Shown: positions 45,376 through 56,105 of the stretch, in pieces
How the letters are laid out: each line of letters starts with the position of its first letter
Numbering within the stretch: position 1 is the first letter of the stretch
Source of the DNA: Limnanthes douglasii subsp. nivea
Taxonomy: Eukaryota > Streptophyta > Magnoliopsida > Brassicales > Limnanthaceae
Assembly (NCBI GenBank): GCA_036936605.1
Contig: JAUPFV010000003.1
Span: forward strand, 77,236,273-77,300,272
DNA: 64,000 nt
Direction of reading: 5' to 3'
Made by a program: the position numbers and the translations under genes
Notes under the pieces: generated by a model
What the model saw: the letters and a program-made list of their open reading frames with translations, nothing else
Told to the model about the DNA's origin: nothing
The model's database searches: none

Positions 45376-45638
45376 AGCGTGGTCTTTGTATCATACTGAT
45401 TGATGAACATATGGAAATGAATACATTGAAGGACATGATTTTGGGTAAACCAGCTCCTTTAGTTAGTACTTTCAGGCTGAGTTACTATTCAATTCTGAAT
45501 TTGACGAGTCGTGCGGAAGGACAATTCACTGCTGAACATGTTTTAAGGAATTCATTCCAACAATTCCAGTATGAAAAGACCCTGCCGGATGCTGCACAGA
45601 AAGTTTTAAAGCTGGAAGAGGAAGCACCCATGCTTGAT
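45376..45638 (+). pseudogene. Captured fragment of an MTR4/HEN2-type RNA helicase
   Basis: RGLCIILIDEHMEMNTLKDM, GKPAPLVSTFRLSYYSILNL and SRAEGQFTAEHVLRNSFQQF are the conserved post-helicase (ratchet/winged-helix) region of MTR4, HEN2 and SKI2-family exosome helicases; no helicase motifs I-VI are present. About 88 codons, without intron. It opens the 509-codon fused frame at ATG 45411. Confidence 0.88.
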
Positions 45639-46940
45639 GTAGGTTTGGGTTTCAAGAAATCACAGGCTTCTGCTATCACACGCTATTGCAGGTTTTTGAT
45701 GTTTGGTTTTGAGGAGAACGAGTTTATTTTGCAACTTGAAAGTCTTCATTGCTTTAGCTACCTATCTTCGCTGCGAGATAATAAATGGTTCGTTGATTTT
45801 TTAGCTGAGTTTTCTTTTATTCTTGTTCCATTGTCTAGTGAGAACCAAGATGTTAGATTTGCTGCTATGGGTTGTGTTAAAGGGTTGCAAACTCTACGTC
45901 AACGTGTTGACTTCTCTCGTACAAAAAATGCACATACTGCTGTTTGGAGTTTTTTTTTGTATGATCTTCTGGTCTTAATTGTTCAAACTAGCCACCTCGT
46001 GTTGTCAGTTAAATTTGTGTCGCAGGCTTCCCTCGGAGCTGTTGGCATAGGCCTCGCATTTGGTATTGCATCTGTTTTCTGTCTTGGGTTTATATTTAAC
46101 GACACAGTAATAGAGGTTTCGCTGACACTAGCTGTGAGCTATGTGGCGTACTTCGCCGCACAAGAAATTATTCAGGTATCTGGTGTTCTGACTGTGATGA
46201 CTTTAGGACTGTTTTATGCAGCAGTTGGTAGGACAGCCTTTAAGGGTGATAGTCAACTAAGTTTGCATCATTTTTGGGAAATGGTTGCTTATATTGCTAA
46301 TACATTAATTATTATCTTAAGTGGTGTGGTTATAGCTGAAGGTGTTCTTGGCAGTCATGGTGTATTTAACCATGGGAATTCATGGAGTCTCTTATTTCTT
46401 CACTACTCTTTTGTGCTACTGTCTCGCGGTGTTGTGGTTGGAATTCTGTTTCCATTTTTACGTTATTTTGGATATGGTTTGGACTGGAAGGAATCTATAA
46501 TCCTCATGTGGTCGGGGTTGAGAGGGGCTGTGGCGCTATCACTGTCACTATCTGTCAAGCAATCAAGTACCACTTCAGTGCACCTAAGTCCTGAGACAGG
46601 AACATTGTTTGTTTTCTTCACTGGTGGAATCGTGTTCTTGACTCTGATTATTAATGGATCTACTACACAGTTCATGTTACGTCTTCTACATTTGGATAAC
46701 TTATCAGTTACTAAGAAGTGTATATTGGACTACACAAAGTATGACATGTTAAACAAAGCATTAGAGGCTTTTCAAGTTCTTGGAGATGATGAGGAACTAG
46801 GACCTGCTGATTGGCCCACTGTTAAGAGATATATTGCAAGTTTGAATAATATAGAGGTTAAGGCGGTACGTCCGTGTGCTGTCTTGATTGGGCGTCGTTT
46901 TGAATTCGAGGTCGAATTCTTCCCAACCGGGAAAGGATGA
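45411..46940 (+). CDS. Fused 509-codon open frame: helicase piece, UTP10-like piece, SOS1 piece
   Basis: One uninterrupted frame joins residues 1-76 (MTR4/HEN2-type), about 88-200 (UTP10/HEATR1-like) and 205-482 (SOS1 antiporter), then a 27-residue tail read from the retrotransposon 3' end. An open frame across three unrelated sources by chance is unlikely unless the joins were in frame or were selected. The LTR promoter could transcribe it, but several ATGs and the gag frame lie upstream, so translation is doubtful. It would be a membrane protein with several SOS1 transmembrane helices. Whether it is expressed is unknown. Confidence 0.6.
   Translation: MEMNTLKDMILGKPAPLVSTFRLSYYSILNLTSRAEGQFTAEHVLRNSFQQFQYEKTLPDAAQKVLKLEEEAPMLDVGLGFKKSQASAITRYCRFLMFGFEENEFILQLESLHCFSYLSSLRDNKWFVDFLAEFSFILVPLSSENQDVRFAAMGCVKGLQTLRQRVDFSRTKNAHTAVWSFFLYDLLVLIVQTSHLVLSVKFVSQASLGAVGIGLAFGIASVFCLGFIFNDTVIEVSLTLAVSYVAYFAAQEIIQVSGVLTVMTLGLFYAAVGRTAFKGDSQLSLHHFWEMVAYIANTLIIILSGVVIAEGVLGSHGVFNHGNSWSLLFLHYSFVLLSRGVVVGILFPFLRYFGYGLDWKESIILMWSGLRGAVALSLSLSVKQSSTTSVHLSPETGTLFVFFTGGIVFLTLIINGSTTQFMLRLLHLDNLSVTKKCILDYTKYDMLNKALEAFQVLGDDEELGPADWPTVKRYIASLNNIEVKAVRPCAVLIGRRFEFEVEFFPTGKG
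45672..46007 (+). pseudogene. Captured fragment resembling UTP10/HEATR1 (BP28)
   Basis: SLHCFSYLSSLRDNKWFVDF, VPLSSENQDVRFAAMGCVKG and LQTLRQRVDFSRTKNA have the wording of the HEAT-repeat U3 snoRNP protein UTP10 as I remember it from plants. Part of the 509-codon fused frame. Function in its source: pre-rRNA processing. The preceding dozen codons are unassigned. Confidence 0.5.
46023..46856 (+). pseudogene. SOS1: Captured fragment of the SOS1 Na+/H+ antiporter (NHX7 type)
   Basis: About 278 codons matching the second half of the SOS1 membrane domain and the start of the cytosolic tail: SLGAVGIGLAFGIASV, SLHHFWEMVAYIANTLI, WSGLRGAVALSLSLSVK, ETGTLFVFFTGGIVFLTLI, LGDDEELGPADWPTVKRYI. It spans several exons of the plant gene yet has no intron, which indicates copying from spliced RNA. 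The N-terminal half and the regulatory tail are absent, so it cannot be a complete antiporter. It ends 81 bp before the right LTR. Confidence 0.93.
46929..46937 (+). promoter_or_regulatory. Polypurine tract of the chimeric element
   Basis: GGGAAAGGA directly before the right LTR; the short element at 41 kb has GGGAAGGA at the same place. Confidence 0.75.
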
Positions 46941-47245
46941 TGTAGGCGGAAGGCATCTGCAAAATAATATTTAAATATTTTATAATATTTAAATGTTTTA
47001 GTTTTAGTTTAATTTTATTTTTATATTTTAAGGACCTATTTAAGATATCAAATTAAATCTGATTACATTCAGATTTAATATGATATTATTTTATTGCGTT
47101 TACTTTTGTTTCCATATTTTGTATTAGGGATTTAAGCGATTCTTATTTAAGGTGCCTCAAACCCTACTTTGATGGGGAGTTGTTTTGATTAATAAAATTA
47201 GGGTTTATCCCTCTTTTAGCTTCTCTTGCGTTTCACTCTGAATCA
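46938..47245 (+). repeat. 3' LTR of the chimeric element
   Basis: Identical in length to the 5' LTR with four substitutions, all in the last third. Followed by the target duplication GGTAA (47246-47250). Confidence 0.95.
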
Positions 47246-47250
47246 GGTAA

Positions 47251-48959
47251 CCCCCTAGGAGCCTCGAATCGCCACAAATACAGTATTAGCTCATTTATTA
47301 CCATATTGGTACTTTAGTCGGTTTGGCTGATTTCAAAGCACTAGAATTTGATTATGGAAAAGTTAAAAGCATTTACATGATTGTCCTGATTAGATTGTTT
47401 TCAAGGGACATTAGTCTTTACTTTTAGATGAATTTCTTGCTATGAGCTCGACCCCACTCCGGTAGCTCCATAAACGAACCTATGACAACCCGAAGCTTAA
47501 CAAGAATTTTGGCTGTGAAGCACTTATGGAATTTTAGATCTTAATTATCTCCAACCCATTGAATCAACCTCTCAAGTTTTTGTTTACCTGGCTCCCTCCA
47601 CAAATGAAATGATTTTTTATATTTAAGAAATCGGAGAGGAAATATAGGTTAGTAATAAAACAACAAAGATAAAAGTAATACAAATTTAAGCTATGGTGAA
47701 ATATTATCACTTAATAATGTATAATCAAAGGTGTTCTGACGCTTACTGGCACACTTCTAAGAGGTCCTAACCCAAGACAGATTTCTACTACTAACAAGAA
47801 TCTCCTTCTCTCAATCCCCCCCTTCGAAGATGAACCTTATCTTCTATTTTTTATTAAACTCAGGTAAATCTACGACGAACTTCAGGTTATTCCTCAATAA
47901 GAGATAATAGTCAGGATAAGTGTTATTTGTGGATATATTGATTTGCGCGATCAACCCTTCCCTTGAGGCATCTCTTGATGTGTTTGGCTTCTCGAGGTAA
48001 TCTTAGTCACAATTGGTTTGTATTTAGCCCTCTTCGTTTCATAAGGATTGACTACTAGTTAAACAATCAGAGGTTTGGTTCGAGATGAGAACAATGACTC
48101 CTCTTTAGAACTACTATATCCGACATCGAAGGTGTCAATTTTGGAGGTTCTACCTTGAGGGGTTGGTTAACTTTTAGAGGCCAATTTTTCAGATGAATAT
48201 TCTTTTTTAATATAACTAAACTAAAAATACAAGTAAAATAAAAGGGTACATTCAGTGAGGGCCGATGGTCGAAGCCAATTAGAAAAATAGAGAAAGAGAA
48301 CACAAATCAAAATGACATTTTGAGAAAAGGCATGATTTCAAAGGGTAGATTTGAGCATAGGTTTTGATGTTGGAATTTTTTTGCGATGTCTGGAGAAAAG
48401 TGAACGGTGGTTGTGTTTGGTTTTATATATCTCTAGAAGTGGAGAATTTCACTTTAAAGTTCTTTTTAGAACTGAACTGAGGAAATCAACTTATTTATAG
48501 AATAAAAACTACTCATGCGTTACTAAATTGACATGTATCATATAATATGTCATTATGTCAATTAATAACTGTGAAAAAATAGCAGCACCGCTTCATATCC
48601 TCAATACAAGTCTAACCATCAGTGACATTTTAATCTAACAGTCTCTATTTACCAACAACTTAATTGTCCACCCTTTTACTAATAAATAAACTTCTTATAA
48701 TACTTACTATTCTTCCCTATCATTTTATCTCTCAAGACAAACACTTGCTTCGCTCATAGTGAATTAGCTTCGACCCTTCTTTTAAACAAGTAACTACTAT
48801 TTTTAATCTATTTTTTATTGTTTTATATTTTTCAATCTAAACGTTTACTTCCGTAAAATTTACCCGCTAGGTTTTAAAAGAAGAAACTACATGTATTTCA
48901 AAGTTATATTAGTGAAAATCTAACACAACTTCATCTTTATATTCTCATGAAACTTCTTG
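47251..48959. other. Unassigned DNA, possibly the LTR-side end of Tat-4
   Basis: No gene recognised. It lies where the 3' LTR and leader of the decayed Tat-4 element would be expected. A frame at 48067-48303 (minus) has no recognisable content. Confidence 0.35.
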
Positions 48960-51538
48960 ATACTTCTCTCTTCTTTTCTATAGGTACTAAGAGAAAATAT
49001 ACCGAAAAAACCTTCCTCAAATATTACCCCCAAAGAAAACTCTATAGACTTGGAACCTAAAGAGTTGCCAACAAATATTTTTGAAGACCCAAACATCTAA
49101 TAAGAGTTCTTTAATAATCAAATTAAATCAAACCAAACCCTATAAACATATGTATAAAAAAACCATTATATTTGAATACAGTGTCCTTAGATTACATAGT
49201 AACTTGTTATCCCAATTTGGTGATCTACCCCACTATACTGAATAAGACAAATTAAATTTCTTTCTTTATTTGAATAAGGCATTCGATTACACGTTCACCC
49301 TTACATTGCCAACTTATTTAAACATGTTCAAATCAGTCCCACCCAACTAATAACTAATGCGTTTTGAATATTACTTAGTGTGTTACTAAGTTCAATTTTT
49401 TCTTTCCAATGTTAAAATTGAAAACATTCAGGGAAACCCTTTTTTATTTCTTTTCTAGAAAAACAAGCTTTACATATGTGACCATAATTTTGGGAGTCTA
49501 AAAATTCTTTTGATGGTTTTGGTCAGATAGAAGGAAGACTGATGCAAACACGTAAGATAGGGTCTATATTTTTCAATTATATCATTTAATCCAATCTACC
49601 ATTTTACTTATCTAACCATTTTTTTTATTTCTTACTTATTTTCTAGACCCGTACAAGGTTCTTAAATCCTTCAATAAATTCTACCATGATGACAAGCCCT
49701 TAAAGATCTTCTCTTTAACTGCCCAACTCATCTACCTATTAGACTTCCACTACCTTTTCACACCATAAATATTTATCCAAGCTGGGATATGGCCATTACC
49801 ATAAATTGACATGACTGTCGATGGTAAACAAACGATGCACAAAACCAGGGAACCAACGAGTATAATATCTTAATCAACAAAGAGTCGACTTGGGTGTTCC
49901 AAAAAAATGATAAAATACTCAAAGAATACCACTACTATTGATGTTTCTTAAATAAACATTCCCCAAAAAAGAAAAAAAAAACTTCATATCGGCTCAAAAC
50001 CTACTTCTTCAAGTTATGTCCTTCTCGTTAGAAAAGAGAAAAGTTTGACCATGAAGAAGATGTCGACTCTTTCTCGAACATCGAAGCACTACAGAAAAAA
50101 CAAAAACTCAAACCAATAAAAAACACTGCCAACTATACAGATGCCAACCGTAATTTCACAAAAAATCATACCCCCGTTCCAATGCTGAAGATCTTAATAA
50201 CAAGAATTCTAACAAAAACTTGTTCCCTCTTTGTGACCAATATAAAGAAGAATCAAACAAAAGAAAACTGCAATTATAGATGAAGACCCTCTATCGGTTC
50301 AAAACTGAAACAAAATTACCGAACAACCACCAAGATCAATGGAAATATTTCCTACACTGGAAACCCAACTTAAACCAAGTAACAACAACCCATCCTCTCG
50401 GTGGTTCACCAATCTTAGTATCTATTCAGACTCCAAATTTAATCATATCTCGTCAACTCTCACACTGTCCTTACATAGACCAATGTAATAATATGAGTAC
50501 AACTGATATCATGGACATGCAATTTGAACTTCAACTGGAGGTTTTCTTTCAATATGAAATTTTCTTTTTTATAAATTACCCTCCTCATTATCTCTTAATA
50601 CATATTCATAACAAGTTTTACAACTTTCCACAGTATTCACAATTCAACAACGCTTGCCTACATGACAAAGAATCCTCACGAAATAAATATCATGACCAAC
50701 TTCCAACCTGAAGACATTGTGATTAAAAAAAAAAAAATAAAGAAGTGATTTAAAAGCTTTTTAACAAGGATTGCAAAATATGAAACTAGTTCACGAGAAA
50801 CTGTAAATGATAAAAAAATTATTCATAACGCGGTTGTTAACCTTGAAGCCAAAATAAATGTCATTATTATCGATAAAGAAGAATTACTCACTCAAAATAT
50901 AGCACTCATCAAACAAGGGACCATTTTGACAAATTTAAACACAGACTTGATCTCTCAAAACACTACTCTCTCAAATCAAAACAAAGGCTTAAGTGCTGAA
51001 ATCGAAACTGTAACTACTCAAGCCTCTGTTTTAAATTTGGAAATTAAAAATGCTTCAAAAAATTACTTGATGTCAAGAAAGATAAAGACAAACAAATTCA
51101 AAATATTATAGAAGATCCCAACAGTAACACTTTCAAATTTATAACCGAAAGATAAGAAACTACATGTGTTGCGGGTGAGGTTTTAATCAAGGAAACTAAA
51201 AAAGTAATTATCTTGTTAATTTTGAATGTAAATCCTAATATTTATCTAGGATAAATAAATGAGTTATTACCAAAATACAAACATCCTTACCATGCCCAAA
51301 AAAACAAAGATGAAAATATAAACAAGAATGACGAGCTTACTAAAAACTTTATTCCATAACCCATACTGATAAAAATAAAAATAAAGAATATATCGATGCA
51401 GAATTACAATCCAACAATAGAAAAAAGATTGAGACCAGGAATGACGAGACCCCTCCCAAGAAACCCGAGGCCAAGGACGGCGAAGCCTTTCCCACTACAA
51501 GCTCTTCACCTACCAAAGTTATTGATCAACAAAAATGA
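48960..51538 (+). pseudogene. Probable remnant of the Tat-4 antisense gene
   Basis: Position, strand and tail fit the Tat antisense gene: a coiled-coil stretch at 50926-51111 (NTDLISQNTTLSNQNKGLSA) and an acidic/Lys-rich, Ser/Pro-rich end (NDETPPKKPEAKDGEAF, TSSSPTKVIDQQK, stop near 51537) like the tail of Tat-1. The globular domain is too decayed to show motifs; a 143-codon frame at 50280-50711 is unassigned. Convergent with the Tat-4 pol to its right. Confidence 0.45.
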
Positions 51539-51824
51539 TGAGGCGAATACATGATTACGTATTTCATATGTTAAACGTTGTACTTTAAATTGTATAACTC
51601 TGTTTTATTTTTTATTGAACCATGAATATTTTGTTTTTATTCTCATTCCAAATCTTTTACTTTATCAAAATATTTATCTTTTTTCTTATGTTTCATATAC
51701 TTGATGATACTTTTTAACATATAACTAATTTTATGCTTTTGAAAAAAACATTATTTCTAAAATGAATTTGTTTCCTCATACTTATTAATATGATAAATTA
51801 ACAAAAAAAATATTTGTACTCATC

Positions 51825-52140
51825 TTAAATTTGGATTTTCAACTATAATCACTAATTTGACTATAACTTGAGATTAGAACATAGCCACTTGCGTAACCTT
51901 TTGCCTTTTCTATTTTAGGCTTGGTTTTTCAATCATAGTCACTCATTTGACTATTAAGTCATGGCACAATATGAAAACTTAAATAAACTTTAAGATTTTG
52001 AACCTTAAGCTTGGTTTATTAAGCATAATCACTAATATGACTATTACGAAATGATACCGTACGACCAGTTGCATAATATTTTGGTATTTAAACCTTGGGC
52101 TTTATTTATTAACCATAATCACTTATTCATTATTTGATCT
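51825..52140. repeat. ~88-bp degenerate tandem repeat, four units, between Tat-4 genes
   Basis: The word CATAATCACTNATTTGACTAT with leading GGCTTGGTTT recurs at about 51832, 51923, 52009 and 52095 (period 86-91). It sits between antisense gene and pol, the same place as the repeats of Tat-1, Tat-2 and Tat-3. Confidence 0.65.
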
Positions 52141-52229
52141 GACCCCTCATTGTATGTCTTTATTTTATGTATTAAACTTGTGATGTTACCGACCAATTCA
52201 AATATCTTGATTTCATTGGTGAACTAGCT

Positions 52230-53600
52230 TTATAATTTACCTCGTTAAAAAACCTTCTCGCGCCATTGGAAAGAAGAAAGAGTGCACATCCATTTTTTTA
52301 ATTTTTTATAATACTTCAAATGTTGAATACCCGAAGGATACTTAAACAAATTACCATTAAAATTCAACAAATTACCATTCAAATCTTGCAACCTCTATGC
52401 CCCATGATATCCTTTAGAAACGACCTTGCACAAACCCTCTCAATTTAAAGCTAACTTTTATGTGCCTTTGTCCTTTGTTCCTTAAAAAATATTCACAACT
52501 AAATCACCCTCCTTCAAAAAATTTGGTTTCATTTTCGAATTAAATATATTTTGTATCAAACTCTTGTAATGGTGTGCTCTAATTTTTTAGCCTCATTTAT
52601 ACACTCCTCAACTAGATCCACCAAGATTTTCTTCCCTTCAATATTATCTACATGTGAATAGTATTGTATTCAATGAGGTGTAATAGAACCTCTTATGGAA
52701 CAACAACATCCATCACATACTCCAAAGAGAAAAGTGTTCCCTTTGTAGCAACTCTGGGAGTTATCCTATAAACCCACAACACTTCAGATATCTTATATGG
52801 CCACTTTACCTTGGCCCATAAACTTTCTTTTTAATCTCATCAAAAATTGTTCTATTTGTTATCTCCACTTGTCCATTAGCTTGAGTATAATAAGGGATTA
52901 CAAAATATTTCTCAATTTCATAATCATTACAAAACATCATCAATGTCGTATTAAACCGAGGTCCAGCAATCATTAATATCCTTGGAACCCCAAATTGTGA
53001 TAAAATATGACTCTAAAAAAATCAAAAAAATCTTGAGCCCTTATCTTTGACAAAGCCTTCGCACTCGACCCACTTAGTAAAATAATAATAAAACTACCAC
53101 AAAAAACGGCCTTTTACTAGTAGCCATTGGCAACGGTTCCACCAAATCAATTTTTCACTTATCAAAAGGACAAGTCACCGAAATCACACGCATAGGCTCA
53201 TTTGGAAAATGACTCGTTGTAGCATACAACTGACAAGCATTACATCCTCGAACCACGACATTGCCATAATTTGCCAATTTTGGTCGATAAAAACCCGTAA
53301 GGAGAAAATACCTAATCCAACTGTTATACTCACGAAGAGCCGTGAAAACTTCTTCTTGCAATTCTCGTAAAAGCATTAGCTTGACTTACAACCAATTTTG
53401 AATATGCTCTTACCCGAATATTTTTTCTCCACAAATATGAGCTAACTTCAAACCTCCTAATATAACCTCATACTCAGCAACATTGTTAGTAACATCAAAC
53501 CCAAACTTTATCGATTGCTTAATTTATTCGTTAAACGATGTTTTCAAAATGATTCGTGCTCCATGGTCAGTAATATCAAACCCAAACCATTTTTTTTATT
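52230..53600 (-). pseudogene. Tat-4: degenerate second RNase H and integrase
   Basis: Minus-strand blocks in order: second RNase H (FGFDVTNNVAEYEVILGGLKLA near 53500, split here as FGFDVTNNVAEYE and GGLKLAHICGEK), integrase zinc region (NYGNVVVRGCNACQLYATTSH-like: CNACQLYATTSH, 53230), LVEPLPMATSKRPFFVV (53120), a decayed TDNGPQF region (52960), VLWVYRITPRVATKGT (52770), and VVLLHLIEYN traces to about 52650. Near 52240, TACCTCGTTAAAAAACCTTC with CGCGCCATTGGA is the conserved Tat spacer block. Many stops. A different subfamily from Tat-1/2 judging by wording. Confidence 0.8.
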
Positions 53601-53880
53601 TTTTAGGTTGGTTTTATGTTTATATGTGTAATAAAATTATTTATTCCTATTTATTTATATATAATATGCTTTTAATTTTCAAATAATTTACCAAATTTAA
53701 TTTATTTATACATTAACTGAGAATAAATTTTAGTTTTATGCATAAATTTTAATTAATAAATATAATCGTTTTAAATAAAAAAAAAACAGGACCATCAATA
53801 AAACAAATTTGTATTAAAATATTCATTAGGAACGCAGAGAAACAAGAGGAGCAATACTCTACTAAGGTATATATTAGTCT
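53601..53880. other. AT-rich DNA before the hAT element
   Basis: No feature recognised; ends at the target duplication of the next element. Confidence 0.5.
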
Positions 53881-54943
53881 GTTAGTGTTAGGGGTGTCAA
53901 ACGGTTTGAACCGCGAACCATTGGAACCGTTTAAATCCGAACCACGGTTTGCGGTCTTGCCGGGTTGCGGTCATGTCGGTTTACTTTTTATGTGGTCCTG
54001 CCGGTTTGCGGTCCTAATGGGCTAGTTTCGCAGTTAAGCCAAATTCAAACCACCAGACAAACCATTTAGGAACCGTTTATAAAAATATTTTATAATGTTA
54101 TTTAAAATTAATTTGTAAGTGTTAATTGAATCTAATTTCAATAATTGAGATATGTACCATATAAATGAGTTAATTATGCTATTTCATGTATTTTAATTTA
54201 AATATGTTATCATTTTAATTGAAATTTTATAATCAAGCAATTACATTCTAAAAATAATAATTTTAATTTGATTTTCAAATGTTTGATTATATTTATATAT
54301 TTAAGATATTTTATTTAATATTAGGTACATATTAAATAAAATATATACATCTAATTGTATTTTGATTACAACTTTCAATATTTGTAAAAATATAAAAATA
54401 AAAATTTGATTGTCTTAAACAAGATATCGTAAACAATATAATTGTAAAATGATTTGTGTATTGTTTGTATTTAAGATGTTATATTTAATATTAGGTACAT
54501 ATTAAATAATATATACCTATTAGACATATAATTGTATTCTGATTTTAAATTATTAAGTGATTGTTTAGATTCTTTCAAGCTTGAAGTGTTTATGGTTAGA
54601 TGAATTATATAGTTTATTGTATTTTCGAACTATTCAATATTAGAAGTTTAAATTTAAATTTTTTAGAATTGTATAATTGTATGCATAAACTTAAATTACT
54701 TGTAAATAACAAAATAAAAATTGAAAGTGAAAGTTATTTAAATAAAATTTAATAAAAAAAGAAGCAAAACAAACACTTCTTGAAACATAGTTGTTAAAAG
54801 AAAATTAATAAAATTTCTAAAAAAAAACAAAAAAGTCAAAAGTTCTAATATTTTATTAAATTTAAAAATATGGCCCGAATTTTCAGTCCGGACGTCCGGA
54901 GATTTGTCCGGATTTATTTTTTTCGTTTTTAAAATTTTTTGTT

Positions 54944-54971
54944 GGGTCTCCTCTATAAATAGAGGAGACCC
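54944..54971 (+). promoter_or_regulatory. TATA box inside a perfect 12-bp inverted repeat
   Basis: GGGTCTCCTCTA - TAAA - TAGAGGAGACCC: the TATAAATA core occupies the loop and inner stem of a perfect hairpin. CT-rich leader-like sequence (CTCTCTATGTCTCTCTAAATC) follows, as in many plant 5' leaders. Probably the relic promoter of the lost transposase gene. Just upstream lies a perfect palindrome TCCGGACGTCCGGA (54887-54900). Confidence 0.6.
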
Positions 54972-55544
54972 CAAATCCAAACTCATAAATTCATATACTC
55001 CTCTCTATGTCTCTCTAAATCTCTCTACTTGTTCTAAATATTCTAGAAAAATCAAATTTCTTATTTTACATATTGTAGTCTTACTTTCCGAATTGTTTGA
55101 TTTTTTTTTCGTAAATTGTTTCTATTTGATAAAAACACTTAAATAACGTTGGGATAACATTATAATAGCTCATTTAAGAGTTTCATATAATTTATTAAGT
55201 TATTTAATTGTTATAGTAATTTAAATTAGTTCTTTTAATTCTAATTTTATTAGTTGTTGTTAGTTGTTATTGCTTGTTATTAGTTGATATTAGTTGGTAT
55301 TAGTCTAAATTTAGTTTTTATTATTTGCGATATTAATTAGTTTCGATTAGTATTTTATTGCATATTTAAAAAAAAACGTTGTTTTAAGTTTTAAAATGCC
55401 TATAAATCGTAGACTTACTAATACTCACCAATCCGCTAATTTTCACTTGTTATGAATGATGTTTCTGATAACCAAAACAAATTAATACTAACCAAAATGT
55501 AATAATAATTTTATAATCATTATTAAAATTACAATAATAAAATT

Positions 55545-56105
55545 CAAAACTTAATATTAAAATTATAACAATATAACTTGTAATCTTTTACCATGATAAA
55601 ATATGATTTTGGTTTAAAAAATAATAAATAACATTTGTAATATTTAAAACCAAATCACAATAATAATATTCAAAATGTAATATTAAAATTATAACAATAT
55701 AACTTAAAAATAATAAATAACACTTGTAATATTTGAAACCAAATCACAATAATAAAATTTAAAATGTAATATTAAAATTTTAACAATATAACTTAAAAAT
55801 AATAAATAACACTTGTAATATTTGAAACCAAATCACAATAATAAAATTTAAAATGTAATATTAAAATTATAACAATATAACTTAAAAATAATAAATAACA
55901 CTTTAATATTTAAAACCTAATCACAATAATAAAATTCAAAATGTCATATTAAAATTATAACAATATAACTTGTAATATTTTTGCATGATAAAATATGATT
56001 TTGGTTTAAACTATAATAAATAACACTTGTAATATTTAAAACCAAATCACAATAATAAAATTTAAAATGTAATATTAAAATTATAACCATAAAATTTGTA
56101 ATATT
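55545..56105. repeat. ~89-bp AT-rich tandem repeat in hAT element A
   Basis: The unit starting TAATATTAAAATTATAAC and containing AATAATAAATAACACTTGTAA recurs with an 88-90 bp spacing in the middle (about 55679, 55767, 55856, 55946) and longer spacing at the edges. The same units in reverse orientation appear in element B (57185-57510 and 59005-59340). Confidence 0.8.

Larger units (their letters stand above)
43187..47245 (+). mobile_element. Chimeric LTR retrotransposon carrying fragments of several host genes
   Basis: 308-bp LTRs (43187-43494, 46938-47245) that differ at only 4 positions by eye (about 1.3%), a perfect 5-bp target duplication GGTAA (43182-43186 and 47246-47250), an initiator-Met primer binding site at 43498 and a polypurine tract GGGAAAGGA just before the right LTR. 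Inside, a gypsy gag N-terminus is followed not by pol but by exon-only pieces of unrelated plant genes, all on the plus strand: PPR protein, receptor-like kinase, kinesin-8, a TFIIIC-subunit-like protein, MTR4/HEN2-type helicase, a UTP10/HEATR1-like protein and SOS1. No introns remain, so capture went through RNA. It is comparable in kind to maize Bs1. It inserted recently and depends on foreign enzymes. Confidence 0.93.

Noticed and set aside
44638..46940. Kinesin and SOS1 as real host genes
   Set aside because: Each is a partial domain without introns, joined to unrelated fragments and enclosed by matching LTRs and a target duplication.
54738..55146. Two 80-codon frames inside hAT element A
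   Set aside because: Low-complexity, not conserved in frame in element B, and they overlap the promoter-like block.
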